Shown here one piece after another: positions 36,362 to 44,988 of a stretch of 64,000 nt of DNA. The notes under the pieces were generated by a model. It was not told where the DNA came from and searched no databases. It worked only from the letters and a program-made list of their open reading frames with translations. Made by a program: the position numbers and the translations under genes. The DNA comes from Tessaracoccus rhinocerotis (lineage in GTDB: Bacteria > Actinomycetota > Actinomycetes > Propionibacteriales > Propionibacteriaceae): NCBI RefSeq assembly GCF_007197885.1, contig NZ_VKKG01000002.1, positions 186,001-250,000 on the forward strand, in the 5' to 3' direction. How positions within the stretch are numbered: the first letter of the stretch is position 1; every line of letters begins with the position of its first letter.

Positions 36362-37278
36362 GCACCACCGTCGCAGCAATAGACTGCGGTACCAACTCCG
36401 TGCGCCTGCTGGTCGTGAGGCGCGACGACGACGGCACCACCACCGAGCTCGCCCGCGTGGTGCGCCTCGCGCAGCTGGGTCAGGGTGTGGACGCCACGGG
36501 TGAGTTCCACCCGGAGGCGCTGGAGCGCACGTTCATCGTCTGCGACGAGTTCGCCCAGCTGATCGCCGACCACGGCGTCGGGCGCACCCGGTTCGTGGCC
36601 ACCTCGGCGGCCCGCGACGCCCACAACCGCCAGATCTTCTTCGACGGCGTCCGTGAGCGCCTGGGTGTCGAGGTCGAGGTGATCTCGGGCGACGAGGAGG
36701 CAGCGCTGTCCACAGCCGGCGTGCTGAGCGGCGTCGGTGCCGCGACGCCCGCGCTGGTCTTCGACATCGGCGGCGGCTCCACTGAGCTGATCGTCGTCGA
36801 GGAGGGTCGCGTGCTCTCCACGGCCACCAGCCTGGACATCGGCGCGGTCCGGATCACCGAGCGGTTCCTGCACTCGGACCCGCGCACCGCCGACGACGAG
36901 GCCGCGGCCCGCGCGCACATCTCGTCGGTCCTGGACGCCTCGGGGGTGGACTTCTCCCGGATCGAGACGGCCATCGGGGTGGCCGGCACCACCACCAGCG
37001 TCGCCGCCCACGTGCTCGGCCTGGTGGAGTACGCCCGGGAGGCGGTCCACCGGGCACGCCTCCAGCGCGACGACATCGTCAGCACCACCAGGCGCTGGCT
37101 CGCGATGCCGGTCGAGGAGATCGCGCACGAGCCGTTCATGCACCCGTTGCGCGCGAAGGTGATCGGCGGGGGAGTGCTCATCCTCGACGAGATCTCGGCC
37201 CGGGTGCCGGGCGGCAGCGTGCTGGTGAGCGAGACCGACATCCTGGACGGCATCGTGCTGGGGATGCTGGCAGAGTAG
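36358..37278 (+). CDS. ppx: Exopolyphosphatase / pppGpp phosphohydrolase family
   Basis: The 306-residue protein is the short actinobacterial Ppx/GppA phosphatase, which trims polyphosphate and may act on pppGpp. It has the ASKHA fold motifs AAIDCGTNSVRLLVV at the N terminus, VEVISGDEEAALSTAG and the phosphate-binding DIGGGSTELIVVE. It lacks the C-terminal HD domain of the larger enzymes, as in mycobacterial Rv1026. The ATG overlaps the DUF501 stop by 4 nt, so they are coupled. Confidence 0.9.
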   Translation: MSTTVAAIDCGTNSVRLLVVRRDDDGTTTELARVVRLAQLGQGVDATGEFHPEALERTFIVCDEFAQLIADHGVGRTRFVATSAARDAHNRQIFFDGVRERLGVEVEVISGDEEAALSTAGVLSGVGAATPALVFDIGGGSTELIVVEEGRVLSTATSLDIGAVRITERFLHSDPRTADDEAAARAHISSVLDASGVDFSRIETAIGVAGTTTSVAAHVLGLVEYAREAVHRARLQRDDIVSTTRRWLAMPVEEIAHEPFMHPLRAKVIGGGVLILDEISARVPGGSVLVSETDILDGIVLGMLAE

Positions 37279-37284
37279 TTGTCG

Positions 37285-37362
37285 GCCCCCGTGGCCCAAC
37301 TGGCAGAGGCAAGCGGCTTAAACCCGCTCCAGGTGCGGGTTCGATTCCCGTCGGGGGTACCA
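37285..37362 (+). tRNA. tRNA with anticodon TAA (Leu), short type I form
   Basis: Hand folding gives acceptor GCCCCCG (37285-37291) with CGGGGGT (37352-37358, ending in a G-T pair), anticodon stem AGCGG/CCGCT with loop CTTAAAC (anticodon TAA, 37319-37321), T-stem GCGGG/CCCGT and loop TTCGATT, discriminator A and an encoded CCA (37360-37362). The D-stem has three pairs. The variable region is only 6 nt (CCAGGT). Bacterial leucine tRNAs normally carry a long variable arm, so this is an atypical form. It sits directly after ppx, a location where I recall a tRNA-Leu in mycobacteria too. Confidence 0.88.
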
Positions 37363-37507
37363 GCGGTGAGTCAACCCGTTCCATCTTGCCGCCGGGGGGT
37401 GCGTCTGCCACGCGGACTTCCGGCTCATGCGCAGGTGGAGGCGCTAGAGTCCCTCGGTATTGGTGCAATCTGCACGTTTTGAATATCGATCACGAAGAGG
37501 TGTCCCG

Positions 37508-38152
37508 ATGTCCGACCCGAACCAGCCGAACATGTCCCCGGAGAACGCCCCGCCGCCCGGCAACTTCCAGCAGCCCGGGCCGCCCTATGGCCAGCAGCCG
37601 GGCCAGCCCTACGGCCAGCAGCCCGGGCAGCCCTACGGCCAGCCGAGCAGCAGGGTCGGGCAGCCGGGCGAGCTCCTCGACCGGTTCCTCGCCCGCCTGA
37701 TCGACTTCGCCGTCCTCGTCGTCGCCGGCTCCATCATCGTCGGATTCCTCGTGGTCAGCCTCCTGATGGGCGGCTCGTTCGGGGTCTTCGGCATGGGTGG
37801 CGGCAACTTCCTGAGCAGCCTGGTCAGCTCGGTGCTGATGGCGGCCCTGTACCTGGGCTACTTCGCCTACTTCGAGTCGAGCCGTGGGCAGACCCTCGGC
37901 AAGATGGTGATAAAGCTCGAGACGCGCGGACCCGACGGTGGGCGTCCCACCATGGAGCAGGCCGTCAAGCGCAACATCTGGGTGGCCATGGGCATCCTCG
38001 GCGTCATCCCGATCCTCGGCGGGCTCCTCGCGGGCGTCGGCCAGCTGGTCGCGATGATCCTGATCGCGGTCGGCATCAACGGCGACGTCGCGGGCCGTCG
38101 CGGATGGCACGACAAGTTCGCCGACGGGACGCAGGTCGTCAAGATCGGCTGA
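37508..38152 (+). CDS. RDD family membrane protein
   Basis: The 214-residue protein has a disordered N terminus made of repeated Gln/Pro/Gly/Tyr units (PYGQQPGQ repeated, residues 25-50), then an RDD domain: LLDRFLARLIDFAVLVVAGS with the Arg and Asp of the family name, a second segment near residue 110, and SRGQTLGKMVIKLETRGPDG. The C-terminal GRRGWHDKFADGTQVV is typical. RDD proteins are of uncertain role, some linked to ion transport. The start is ATG 37508 with GAAGAGG upstream. A TAGAGT box and the repeat GTGCA-ATC-TGCAC (37463-37475) lie in its leader. Confidence 0.8.
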   Translation: MSDPNQPNMSPENAPPPGNFQQPGPPYGQQPGQPYGQQPGQPYGQPSSRVGQPGELLDRFLARLIDFAVLVVAGSIIVGFLVVSLLMGGSFGVFGMGGGNFLSSLVSSVLMAALYLGYFAYFESSRGQTLGKMVIKLETRGPDGGRPTMEQAVKRNIWVAMGILGVIPILGGLLAGVGQLVAMILIAVGINGDVAGRRGWHDKFADGTQVVKIG

Positions 38153-38184
38153 CGCCGACCGCCTCGGAAAGTGGAAGAAGGACG

Positions 38185-39705
38185 ATGCAGCGGACGATTC
38201 GCAGGGAGCGCGAACCCATCGACGCCCCGGAGTTCGCGGACGGGGACACCCCGTTCCGCACGGACCTGGAGCGGATAAGGTTCTCGCCCTACTTCGCCCG
38301 GCTGTCGGCCGTCACACAGGTCATCGGGCAGACCTCGGCCGGGCCGCTGGTGCACAACCGCCTGACGCACTCGCTCAAGGTGACGGCCGTGGCACGCTCC
38401 GTGGCGGTGGAGCTTGCCGCCAAGCTCGCGGAGGCCGAGAACCTCCCGCCCGAGTTCGTCTGCGACCCGGTGGTGGCGCAGGCTGCGGCCAGCGCCCACG
38501 ACCTGGGGCACCCGCCATTCGGCCACCTCGGGGAGTCGGTCCTCGACCGGCTCGCCCGGGAGACCCTCGGCCTGGCCGACGGCTTCGAGGGCAACGCCCA
38601 GACCTACCGGATCATCTCCACCCTCGACGTCTGCCACGGCCCCTCCAGGGGACTGAACCTGACCGCGGCCAGCCGCTCCGCCGTCGCGAAGTACCCGTGG
38701 ACCCCGGCGGTCGACGTCTCCGGGTTGGAGGGCGGGCCACTGCCGCCGGGACTGCGGATGGCCGCCGACGGCCTGAGCGTGCGCAAGTACTCCGCCTACT
38801 TCCTCGACGCCGACGACCTCGCGCACGCCCGCGAGCACGCCCACGGCCTGCTCCCGCTGCAGCAGTCGCTCGAGGGGTCTGTGATGGACATCTCCGACGA
38901 CATCGCCTACTCCATCCACGACGTCGACGACTTCCACCGCGCCGGACTGCTCAGCCAGGGCGCCGTGTCCCGCGAGTTCCGCGAGTGGGTCGACAATGCC
39001 ACGGAACTGCGCGACCTCGACGACGGGCAGTTGCTGCTCCAGCACGCCCGCCCGGGCAGCGCCCTGGAGCTGCTGCGCCGCAAGCTGCACCGCGACGACC
39101 CCTGGATCGCCGACGACGACGCCTTCGTCGCCGCGGTGAGGGAGGTCTCCGAGGATCTTGTCGACGGGCTGCTCGCCGGTGACTTCGACGGCTCCATCGC
39201 AGCTGAGCGGGCGCTGTCGTCGTTCACGAACAGATGGATCCACCACCTGCAGGACTCAGTCGTCCTCGCGCCCCGCGACAATCCCCGCACCGGCCTGGTC
39301 ACCCTCAACCGGCAGGCGTGGCACGACGTGGAGGTGATGAAGTTCGTCCACCGCCAGTTCGGCCTGAACCGCTCCGACATCGCCCTCTACCAGCGGGGAC
39401 TGAGTCGTGTGCTGCTGCGCGTGGTGAAGGGGTTGACCGCGTGGCTGGCCGACACCCCTGACCGGCTGCGGGTGCCGCCGCGGTTGCAGGAACTGGTGGA
39501 GATCGCCACCGAGGGGTACGACCGGCTGGCCCGGGAACGCCCGGAGGGGATCCCGCTGGTCGAGCCGGGCGAGGTCCGTCGCCTCGGCCGGGGCCGGGGC
39601 GTGCTCGACTACGTCGCGTCCCTGTCCGACGGACAGGCGATCGCGGTCTCCGAGGCGATCGACGGCCGCCCGGACAAGCTCTGGGACATCGGCCAGAGCC
39701 TGTAG
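38185..39705 (+). CDS. dgt: dGTPase-like HD domain triphosphohydrolase
   Basis: The 506-residue protein is a dNTP triphosphohydrolase that lowers dNTP pools, releasing triphosphate from dGTP or other dNTPs. Family motifs are FRTDLERIRFSPYFARLSAV, then the HD residues in NRLTHSLKVTAVA and AASAHDLGHPPFGHLGE, followed by DDIAYSIHDVDDF. AGAAGG before the ATG supports the start at 38185. It runs in the same direction as the RDD gene, 32 bp after it. No dGTP selectivity can be read from the sequence. Confidence 0.9.
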   Translation: MQRTIRREREPIDAPEFADGDTPFRTDLERIRFSPYFARLSAVTQVIGQTSAGPLVHNRLTHSLKVTAVARSVAVELAAKLAEAENLPPEFVCDPVVAQAAASAHDLGHPPFGHLGESVLDRLARETLGLADGFEGNAQTYRIISTLDVCHGPSRGLNLTAASRSAVAKYPWTPAVDVSGLEGGPLPPGLRMAADGLSVRKYSAYFLDADDLAHAREHAHGLLPLQQSLEGSVMDISDDIAYSIHDVDDFHRAGLLSQGAVSREFREWVDNATELRDLDDGQLLLQHARPGSALELLRRKLHRDDPWIADDDAFVAAVREVSEDLVDGLLAGDFDGSIAAERALSSFTNRWIHHLQDSVVLAPRDNPRTGLVTLNRQAWHDVEVMKFVHRQFGLNRSDIALYQRGLSRVLLRVVKGLTAWLADTPDRLRVPPRLQELVEIATEGYDRLARERPEGIPLVEPGEVRRLGRGRGVLDYVASLSDGQAIAVSEAIDGRPDKLWDIGQSL

Positions 39706-39716
39706 CCGCGGGCCGA

Positions 39717-39722
39717 TAACCT
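39717..39722 (+). promoter_or_regulatory. -10 box for the leaderless CMD/AhpD fusion
   Basis: TAACCT ends 6 nt before the ATG at 39729; no Shine-Dalgarno is present. Confidence 0.5.
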
Positions 39723-39728
39723 TGCGCC

Positions 39729-41024
39729 ATGACTGACATCATCGACGCACTGACGGGCATCGCCACCGGCGACGTGCTCGACGTGGCCCGCTCCCGGCGA
39801 CCCGAAGCGAAGCGGCACGCCCAGGGCAGCTTCGAGGCGCTGTTCCAGCCGCTCGACGCCTCGCACGTCACCCTGCCCGAGCGGGCGGCGGTTGCACTGT
39901 TCGTCGCACGCCTGCACGGCCAGTGGGCCGCCGTGCAGTTCTACGGCACGCTGCTGCGCGAGACCGGGGGAGGGGACGTGCTCGAGCCCGTCATCGTGGC
40001 GGAGGCGGACCGCGCCTCGGGCGCGGGGCCCTACGGCGCCTTCCGCGCCGAGAACGCGCCGGAGAGCGTTCCCGGGCTCGAGTACGCGGTGGACTCGGTG
40101 GAGGCCAGCTACGCGGTGCCCGACCGGCTCGCGGCCGCCCTCGAGCACGCGCACTTCCTCGTGTTCCACCCCCGGGACGCCGCCCGCGAACGGCTCCAGC
40201 GCCTCCTCGACGACGGCTGGAGCACCACGGGTGTGGTGACACTGTCCCAGCTGGTGTCATTCCTCACCTTCCAGCTCCGGGTGATCCACGGACTCACGGT
40301 GCTCCGGGAAGCCGACGGCGGGGCCTCCGCGGCACCGGCTGCCGGATCCCTCGCCGCGCTGGCGTCCGAGGTCGCAGCCGCAGCTGAGCGACGCCTCGGC
40401 GACGCGGCGGGGAAGCCCGCGGACGATGCGGCCGAACAGCTCCCACCTGCCCCGAAGGTGGACGAGCCCGCACGGTTCACCCAGGACAGCCTCGGCTGGA
40501 AGCCGTGGCTCACGCCGCTGGCGGCCTCGGACTTCACCGAGGCCCACTACGAGGCCCTCGTCGAGCGCGACCGCGTCCACATGCCCTACTTCCGCCTGCT
40601 GGCCCGTGACCCGGAGGCGCTGCGCGAGCGCACCCTCACGGACATGGACATCTTCTACAACACCGACGGCGGTCTGCCGCGCGCGGACCGGGAACTGGCC
40701 GCTGCGGCGGCCTCCAGGTTCAACGGCTGCGTGTTCTGCGCCTCCGTGCACTCCCGCTTCGCGACCGAGCAGGGAGCCGACCGCGACGACGTCCAGCGAC
40801 TCCTCGACGAAGGTGTCGCCGCTCGCATCGCTCCGCGCTGGGACGCGCTCGTGGACGCAACGGTGGCACTCACGGCCACGCCACCGCGTTTCGGGACCGA
40901 CGAGCTGGCCGGGCTGCGGAACGCGGGGCTGGACGAGCTCGAGCTGCTGGACATGGTCCAGGCCGGGGCCTTCTTCAACTGGGCCAACCGGCTGATGCTC
41001 GCCCTCGGCGAGCCCACCCGGTAG
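39729..41024 (+). CDS. CMD-domain / alkylhydroperoxidase (AhpD-like) fusion
   Basis: This 431-residue protein joins two related halves. The N-terminal half (residues 1-200, ALTGIATGDVLDVARSRRPE, TLSQLVSFLTFQLRVIHGL) resembles a CMD-domain protein family without the redox Cys pair. The C-terminal half (after a Pro/Ala linker at about 210-250) resembles a peroxidase-related AhpD-like protein: FTEAHYEALVERDRVHMPYF and the redox motif CVFCASVH with Cys334, Cys337 and His341. In many genomes these are two adjacent genes. A thiol peroxidase activity is plausible. Leaderless: TAACCT 6 nt upstream. Confidence 0.75.
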   Translation: MTDIIDALTGIATGDVLDVARSRRPEAKRHAQGSFEALFQPLDASHVTLPERAAVALFVARLHGQWAAVQFYGTLLRETGGGDVLEPVIVAEADRASGAGPYGAFRAENAPESVPGLEYAVDSVEASYAVPDRLAAALEHAHFLVFHPRDAARERLQRLLDDGWSTTGVVTLSQLVSFLTFQLRVIHGLTVLREADGGASAAPAAGSLAALASEVAAAAERRLGDAAGKPADDAAEQLPPAPKVDEPARFTQDSLGWKPWLTPLAASDFTEAHYEALVERDRVHMPYFRLLARDPEALRERTLTDMDIFYNTDGGLPRADRELAAAAASRFNGCVFCASVHSRFATEQGADRDDVQRLLDEGVAARIAPRWDALVDATVALTATPPRFGTDELAGLRNAGLDELELLDMVQAGAFFNWANRLMLALGEPTR

Positions 41025-41040
41025 TGGCTGCGGGCAGTCG

Positions 41041-42772
41041 ATGACGGACCGGGCGCGCACCGTCACGACGCTGCCGTGGTGGCTGGGCGGACTGCTCGGG
41101 ATCGCGTGCGTGGTGCTGGGCTGCCTGCTGGCACTGAGGCCGTTTCGTTCCCTGGGCGTGCTCGTGGTGCTGCTGGCCGTCGGGCTGGTGCTGGTGGGGG
41201 TGGCCCTGCTCGTGGAGCGCTCGGGCAGGGGAGCGGCGTCGAACGCGGCGGGCGGCGCGGCGGTGCTCGCAGCCATTGCGGTCCTGGCGGTGCCGGGACT
41301 GACCATCCGCGTGCTCACGTTCGTCGTGGCGGGGGTCCTCGTCCTCACCGGCCTGGTGAGGATCCTCACGGCCCGGCGGCGCGAACCGGGACAGCGGCTC
41401 AGCACGGTCCTGCTCGGCTCGGCCAGCGTCCTGCTCGGGGTGGTGGCGCTGGCCTGGCCGGACGTCACCGTGCTGGTGATCGCCGCTGTGTTCGGGGTGC
41501 AGCTGGTGCTGTTCGGGGGCGGTCAGGTGGCCGAGGCCTGGCGCCGCCGACCGGGCGCTCCGGAGCCCGCAGGGCGGGATCGGGGTCCGCGTCGGCCCTG
41601 GCGCACGGCTGGGTGCGGCGGCCGCGCTGCTGGCGGCGGCGGGGCTGCTCCTGCTGAGCATCCGCCTCACGGGGCATCCGCAGCCGGACGACTTCTACGT
41701 CGCCCCCGCCGACCTCGGTTCGCAGCCGGGCGAACTGCTGCGCGCCGAGGCCTTCACCACCGACGTGCCCGAGGGCGCCAACGGCTGGCGCATCCTCTAC
41801 ACCACCACGCTGGACGACGACACCCCCGCGGTCGCCTCGGCCCTGGTCATCGCCCCCGACGACGGGGCGGAGCACCCCGTGGTGGCCTGGGCGCACGGCA
41901 CCACGGGCCAGGCCACCGGCTGCGCGCCGTCGCTCCTGGAACACCCGTTCGAGGCCGGGGCGATGCCCGACCTGCCCGCCACGCTCACGCAGGGCTGGGC
42001 CGTCGTCGCCCCCGACTACCCGGGCCTGGGCACCGCCGGCTCGCACCCCTACCTGTTGGGGGAGCCCACCGCCCGCTCGGTGCTCGACGCCATCCGGGCC
42101 GCGCAGGGTCTCGAGGAGGCAGGGCTCGCGGGGCGCACCGTCGTCTGGGGTCACTCGCAGGGCGGGCACGCAGCGCTGTGGACCGGGGGGCTGGCCGCTG
42201 CCTACGCGCCCGAGCTGGACCTCCTCGGCGTCGTCGCCATGGCGCCCGCGGCGAACCTGCCCAGGCTGCTCGAGGACCTGACGACGTCCCCGATCGGTCC
42301 CGTGTTCGGCGCCTACGTGATGGCTGCCTGGGCCGACGCCGACCCGTCGGTCCGGCTCGTCGACTACGTCCGCCCCGCCGGACGCATCGGGATGGAGGAG
42401 ATGGCCGGCCGCTGCCTCAGTGACCCGTCGGTGATCGTCTCCGTGGCCACGGCGATCCTCGGCCGCGACCCGGTCTGGCACGGCGACCCGGCGCGCGGCC
42501 CGGTGCTCGCCCTGGCCGAGTCGAACGTCCCCACGCTGCCGATCGAGGCGCCGCTGCTGCTGGCCCAGGGGGAGGCGGACACCCTGGTGCGCCCGGACGC
42601 CCAGCGCGACTACGTGGCGCAACGCTGCGAGGCCGGCCAGGAGCTGGAGTACCGCACCTATCCCGGGCTGGACCACATGGGATTGGTGAGCGGCGACTCG
42701 CAGCTGCTGGCCGACCTCGTGGAGTGGACCGGCGCGCGGTTCGCGGGTGGGGACTGGTCACCCACCTGCTGA
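41041..42772 (+). pseudogene. DUF308 (HdeD-like) membrane domain plus lipase-like hydrolase, split by a frameshift
   Basis: From ATG 41041 the first frame encodes six hydrophobic segments of a DUF308/HdeD type (LPWWLGGLLGIACVVLGCLL through WPDVTVLVIAAVFGVQLVLF) and then loses sense after AEAWRRRPGAPEPAGRD, about 41580. Another frame takes over at once: RVGPGARLGAAAALLAAAGL, then LRAEAFTTDVPEGANGWRIL, the nucleophile elbow VVWGHSQGGHAAL and the catalytic-His region TYPGLDHMG, ending at 42772. The second frame has no usable start before 41765, which would remove its membrane segment. A one-base change in the G-rich stretch 41571-41590 would restore one protein. It is either a real disruption or a sequencing error; the hydrolase resembles secretory lipases. 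Confidence 0.6.
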
Positions 42773-42777
42773 GGGTC

Positions 42778-43347
42778 TCAGGCCGCGCTGGCGGCCGAGC
42801 CGTTGACGCGCTTGATGAGCTCTACGAACGCGTTCAGGTAGCCGACGAGGAAGCCGGCGGTCTCCTCGTCGGTGACCTCGCCCTCCTCGGTGAACAGGCC
42901 GGGGGTGGACTGGATGAAGCCCTCGGGCTGGCCCAGCTGCGGGGAGGCGAAGTGGGTCAGGATGGACTTCAGGTGCTGCTGTGCGATGGCGGCGCTGATG
43001 GGGCCGCCGGAGGTGCCGATGACCGCGGTGGGCTTGCCGGTGAAGGAGTTCTGGCCCCAGGGGCGCGAGGCCCAGTCGAGGGCGTTCTTCAGGTAGCCGG
43101 GGATGGACCGGCTGTACTCGGGCGTGACCAGCAGGACGCCGTCGACGTCGGCGATGGCCTGCTTGAAGTCGCGGGCCACCTGCGGGTAGTCGGCGTCGAA
43201 GTCGGGGGAGTAGAACGGCAGCTCGTCGATGCGGATCTCGGTGAGCTCCACCTGGGCGGAGGCGGCGAGGCGCTCGAGGGCCTTCGCGAGACGACGGTTG
43301 ATGGAGGTGCTGGAGAGACTGCCGACGATGTAGCCGATCTTGGTCAT
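42778..43347 (-). CDS. NADPH-dependent FMN reductase / NAD(P)H oxidoreductase
   Basis: The 189-residue flavodoxin-like protein begins MTKIGYIVGSLSSTSINRRL with the phosphate-binding loop for FMN, and contains VDGVLLVTPEYSRSIPGYLK and NALDWASRPWGQNSFTGKP, the family signature. Such enzymes reduce FMN, quinones, azo compounds or chromate with NADPH. The frame runs upstream to 43410, but the ATG at 43347 with AGGAAG upstream is chosen. An inverted repeat AGTTG-N6-CAACT lies 23 bp upstream and may be an operator. It faces the disrupted lipase gene. Confidence 0.9.
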   Translation of the reverse strand: MTKIGYIVGSLSSTSINRRLAKALERLAASAQVELTEIRIDELPFYSPDFDADYPQVARDFKQAIADVDGVLLVTPEYSRSIPGYLKNALDWASRPWGQNSFTGKPTAVIGTSGGPISAAIAQQHLKSILTHFASPQLGQPEGFIQSTPGLFTEEGEVTDEETAGFLVGYLNAFVELIKRVNGSAASAA

Positions 43348-43369
43348 GTGAACCCGCTTCCTGGTAGAT

Positions 43370-43385
43370 AGTTGCAGATTCAACT
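43370..43385 (-). promoter_or_regulatory. Inverted repeat upstream of the FMN reductase
   Basis: AGTTG-CAGATT-CAACT is a perfect 5-bp dyad, located where the reductase promoter should be and touching the end of the transporter pseudogene. Candidate binding site for a MarR- or HxlR-type regulator. Confidence 0.35.
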
Positions 43386-44027
43386 TAGTCCTCTTCGGTC
43401 GCGGGGCCAAACCCGGCGTCTCCGTGTTCGCCCGCGGCGGAAGCCGCGTCGCGACGCCTGCGCGCCGCCCTACCGAGGACCAGACCCCACGTCACCCCGC
43501 CCAGCGTCAGCGCCACCGTCAACAGTTCCTGCCAGGTGGGTGCCCTCGACTCCAGGACGAGCGTGTAGACGAGGGCGAACATCACCTCGGTCACGATCAG
43601 CATCCCGAGCGCCGAGGCGCTGAAGTACCTGGCTGCCCGGCTCCACAGCGCAGTGGAGACCCAGGACGCGCCCAACCCGAGCACGAGGCCCCAGACCAGC
43701 ACCCCCGTCGGGAAGGAGCCGATGAACTCGCCGGGGGATCCACTGGTGACGGCCAGTGCCGCCACCAGCAGCGGCAGGGTGACCAGCGTGCCGACGCCGG
43801 TCAGGCTGGTCCAGATCACCGTGCGGTGGTGCGGGTTGTCCGCCACGTACTCGGCGTTCCAGGTGCTGAAGACGTTCCAGTCTCAGGATCAGGACGGAGG
43901 AGAGCCCGAACACCCCGTAGCGGGCGAGCGTCAGCGGGATCCCGCCGACGCCACCGGCGGCAGGTGCGACGAAGGCCAGTCCCCACAGGGCACACGCGCC
44001 CAGCGCGCACACGAGTGCTGCTCTCAC
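43385..44027 (-). pseudogene. Drug/metabolite transporter (EamA) with internal deletion and frameshift
   Basis: The gene starts at GTG 44027 (GGAGG 4 nt upstream) and encodes two hydrophobic segments, VRAALVCALGACALWGLAFV and LTLARYGVFGLSSVLILRLE. Around 43870-43890 the sense passes to another frame: DWNVFSTWNAEYVADNPHHR, then TSLTGVGTLVTLPLLVAALA and the last segments to a stop at 43385. EamA proteins have ten segments; about three in the middle are missing, so a deletion at LRLE/DWNVFST also changed the frame. The product is almost surely non-functional. The C-terminal half alone begins without a good start. Confidence 0.65.
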
Positions 44028-44154
44028 TTCGCCTCCTGCCGGGAACTCTACTGTCCACGTCGTCGCCGTCGAGGCTGTCGAATTGGCTGGAGGGGCAGGT
44101 ACGCTTGGAGCAGTAACGCAATCCGTGTTTGCAGTAGAGACGAGGACAACCCCA

Positions 44155-44988
44155 ATGGCGAACCCCGTATTCGCACGCAGTGACTCCTTCAACGGTCGCC
44201 GCATGCAGCAGAACAACTTCCAGCAGTACCAGCAGCCCGGCCAGCCGCAGGGCTACGGACATCCGCAGGGCTACGGCCAGCCGCAGGGCTACCAGCAGGT
44301 GCCGACGCAGCAGGCCGGCGGTGTGATGACCCTCGACGACGTGATCGCGAAGACCGCCATCACGCTGCTCGTGGTGTTCGCCGCCGCGCTCGCCACCTTC
44401 ATGCTCGTCCCGATGAGCCTGCTCTACCCGATCATGATCGGCTCGGCGGTCATCGGCCTGATCACGGTCTTCGTCGTCGCCGGACGCCACAAGCTGCCCG
44501 TGGGTGGCGTGATGTTCTACGCGCTCGTCGAGGGCGTGTTCGTCGGCGCCATCTCGAAGTTCTTCGAGACGCAGTGGCCCGGGATCGTCGTGTCCGCGGT
44601 GTTGGCCACGTTCGTCGCGGCGGCGGCCACCCTTGCCGCCTACAAGTTCTTCAACATCCGGGTCACCCCGAAGTTCCGCAAGTTCGTGACCATCGCCACC
44701 ATGTCGCTCGCCGGCGTGCTGCTGGTGAACTTCGTGCTCGCGCTGTTCAACGTGGACACCGGCCTGCGTGACATCGGCTCCGGCGCCGGCTGGCTGTCCA
44801 TCGGCATCTCGGTGCTCGCCGTCGGCCTGGCCGTGTTCAACCTGATCGTGGACTTCGACTTCGTCGAGCGCGGCATCGCCTCCCGGGCACCCGCGAGCGA
44901 GTCGTGGCGCGCAGCCTTCGGCATCACCGTCACGATGGTCTGGCTCTACATCGAGATCCTGCGCATCCTGTCCTACTTCAGGGACTGA
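44155..44988 (+). CDS. Bax inhibitor-1 / YccA family membrane protein
   Basis: The 277-residue protein has a Gln/Tyr/Gly/Pro-rich N terminus with PQGYG repeats (residues 20-55) and then seven hydrophobic segments, from AITLLVVFAAALATFMLVPM to ITVTMVWLYIEILRILSYF, in the order of the BI-1/TMBIM family. The conserved acidic residues near the last segments are in LIVDFDFVERG. These proteins are pH-sensitive calcium leak channels in studied cases; role here unknown. ATG 44155 is preferred with GAGG upstream. The 3' end overlaps the convergent NUDIX gene by 16 bp. Confidence 0.85.
   Translation: MANPVFARSDSFNGRRMQQNNFQQYQQPGQPQGYGHPQGYGQPQGYQQVPTQQAGGVMTLDDVIAKTAITLLVVFAAALATFMLVPMSLLYPIMIGSAVIGLITVFVVAGRHKLPVGGVMFYALVEGVFVGAISKFFETQWPGIVVSAVLATFVAAAATLAAYKFFNIRVTPKFRKFVTIATMSLAGVLLVNFVLALFNVDTGLRDIGSGAGWLSIGISVLAVGLAVFNLIVDFDFVERGIASRAPASESWRAAFGITVTMVWLYIEILRILSYFRD

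Noticed and set aside
37563..37650. Tandem repeats as a CRISPR or satellite
   Set aside because: They are in-frame codon repeats for the Gln/Pro/Gly/Tyr-rich N terminus of the RDD protein, with a similar run in the BI-1 gene at 44233-44300.
41765..42772. Stand-alone lipase gene starting at 41765
   Set aside because: This start cuts off the membrane anchor and the first strand of the hydrolase, has no ribosome-binding site, and sits mid-domain.
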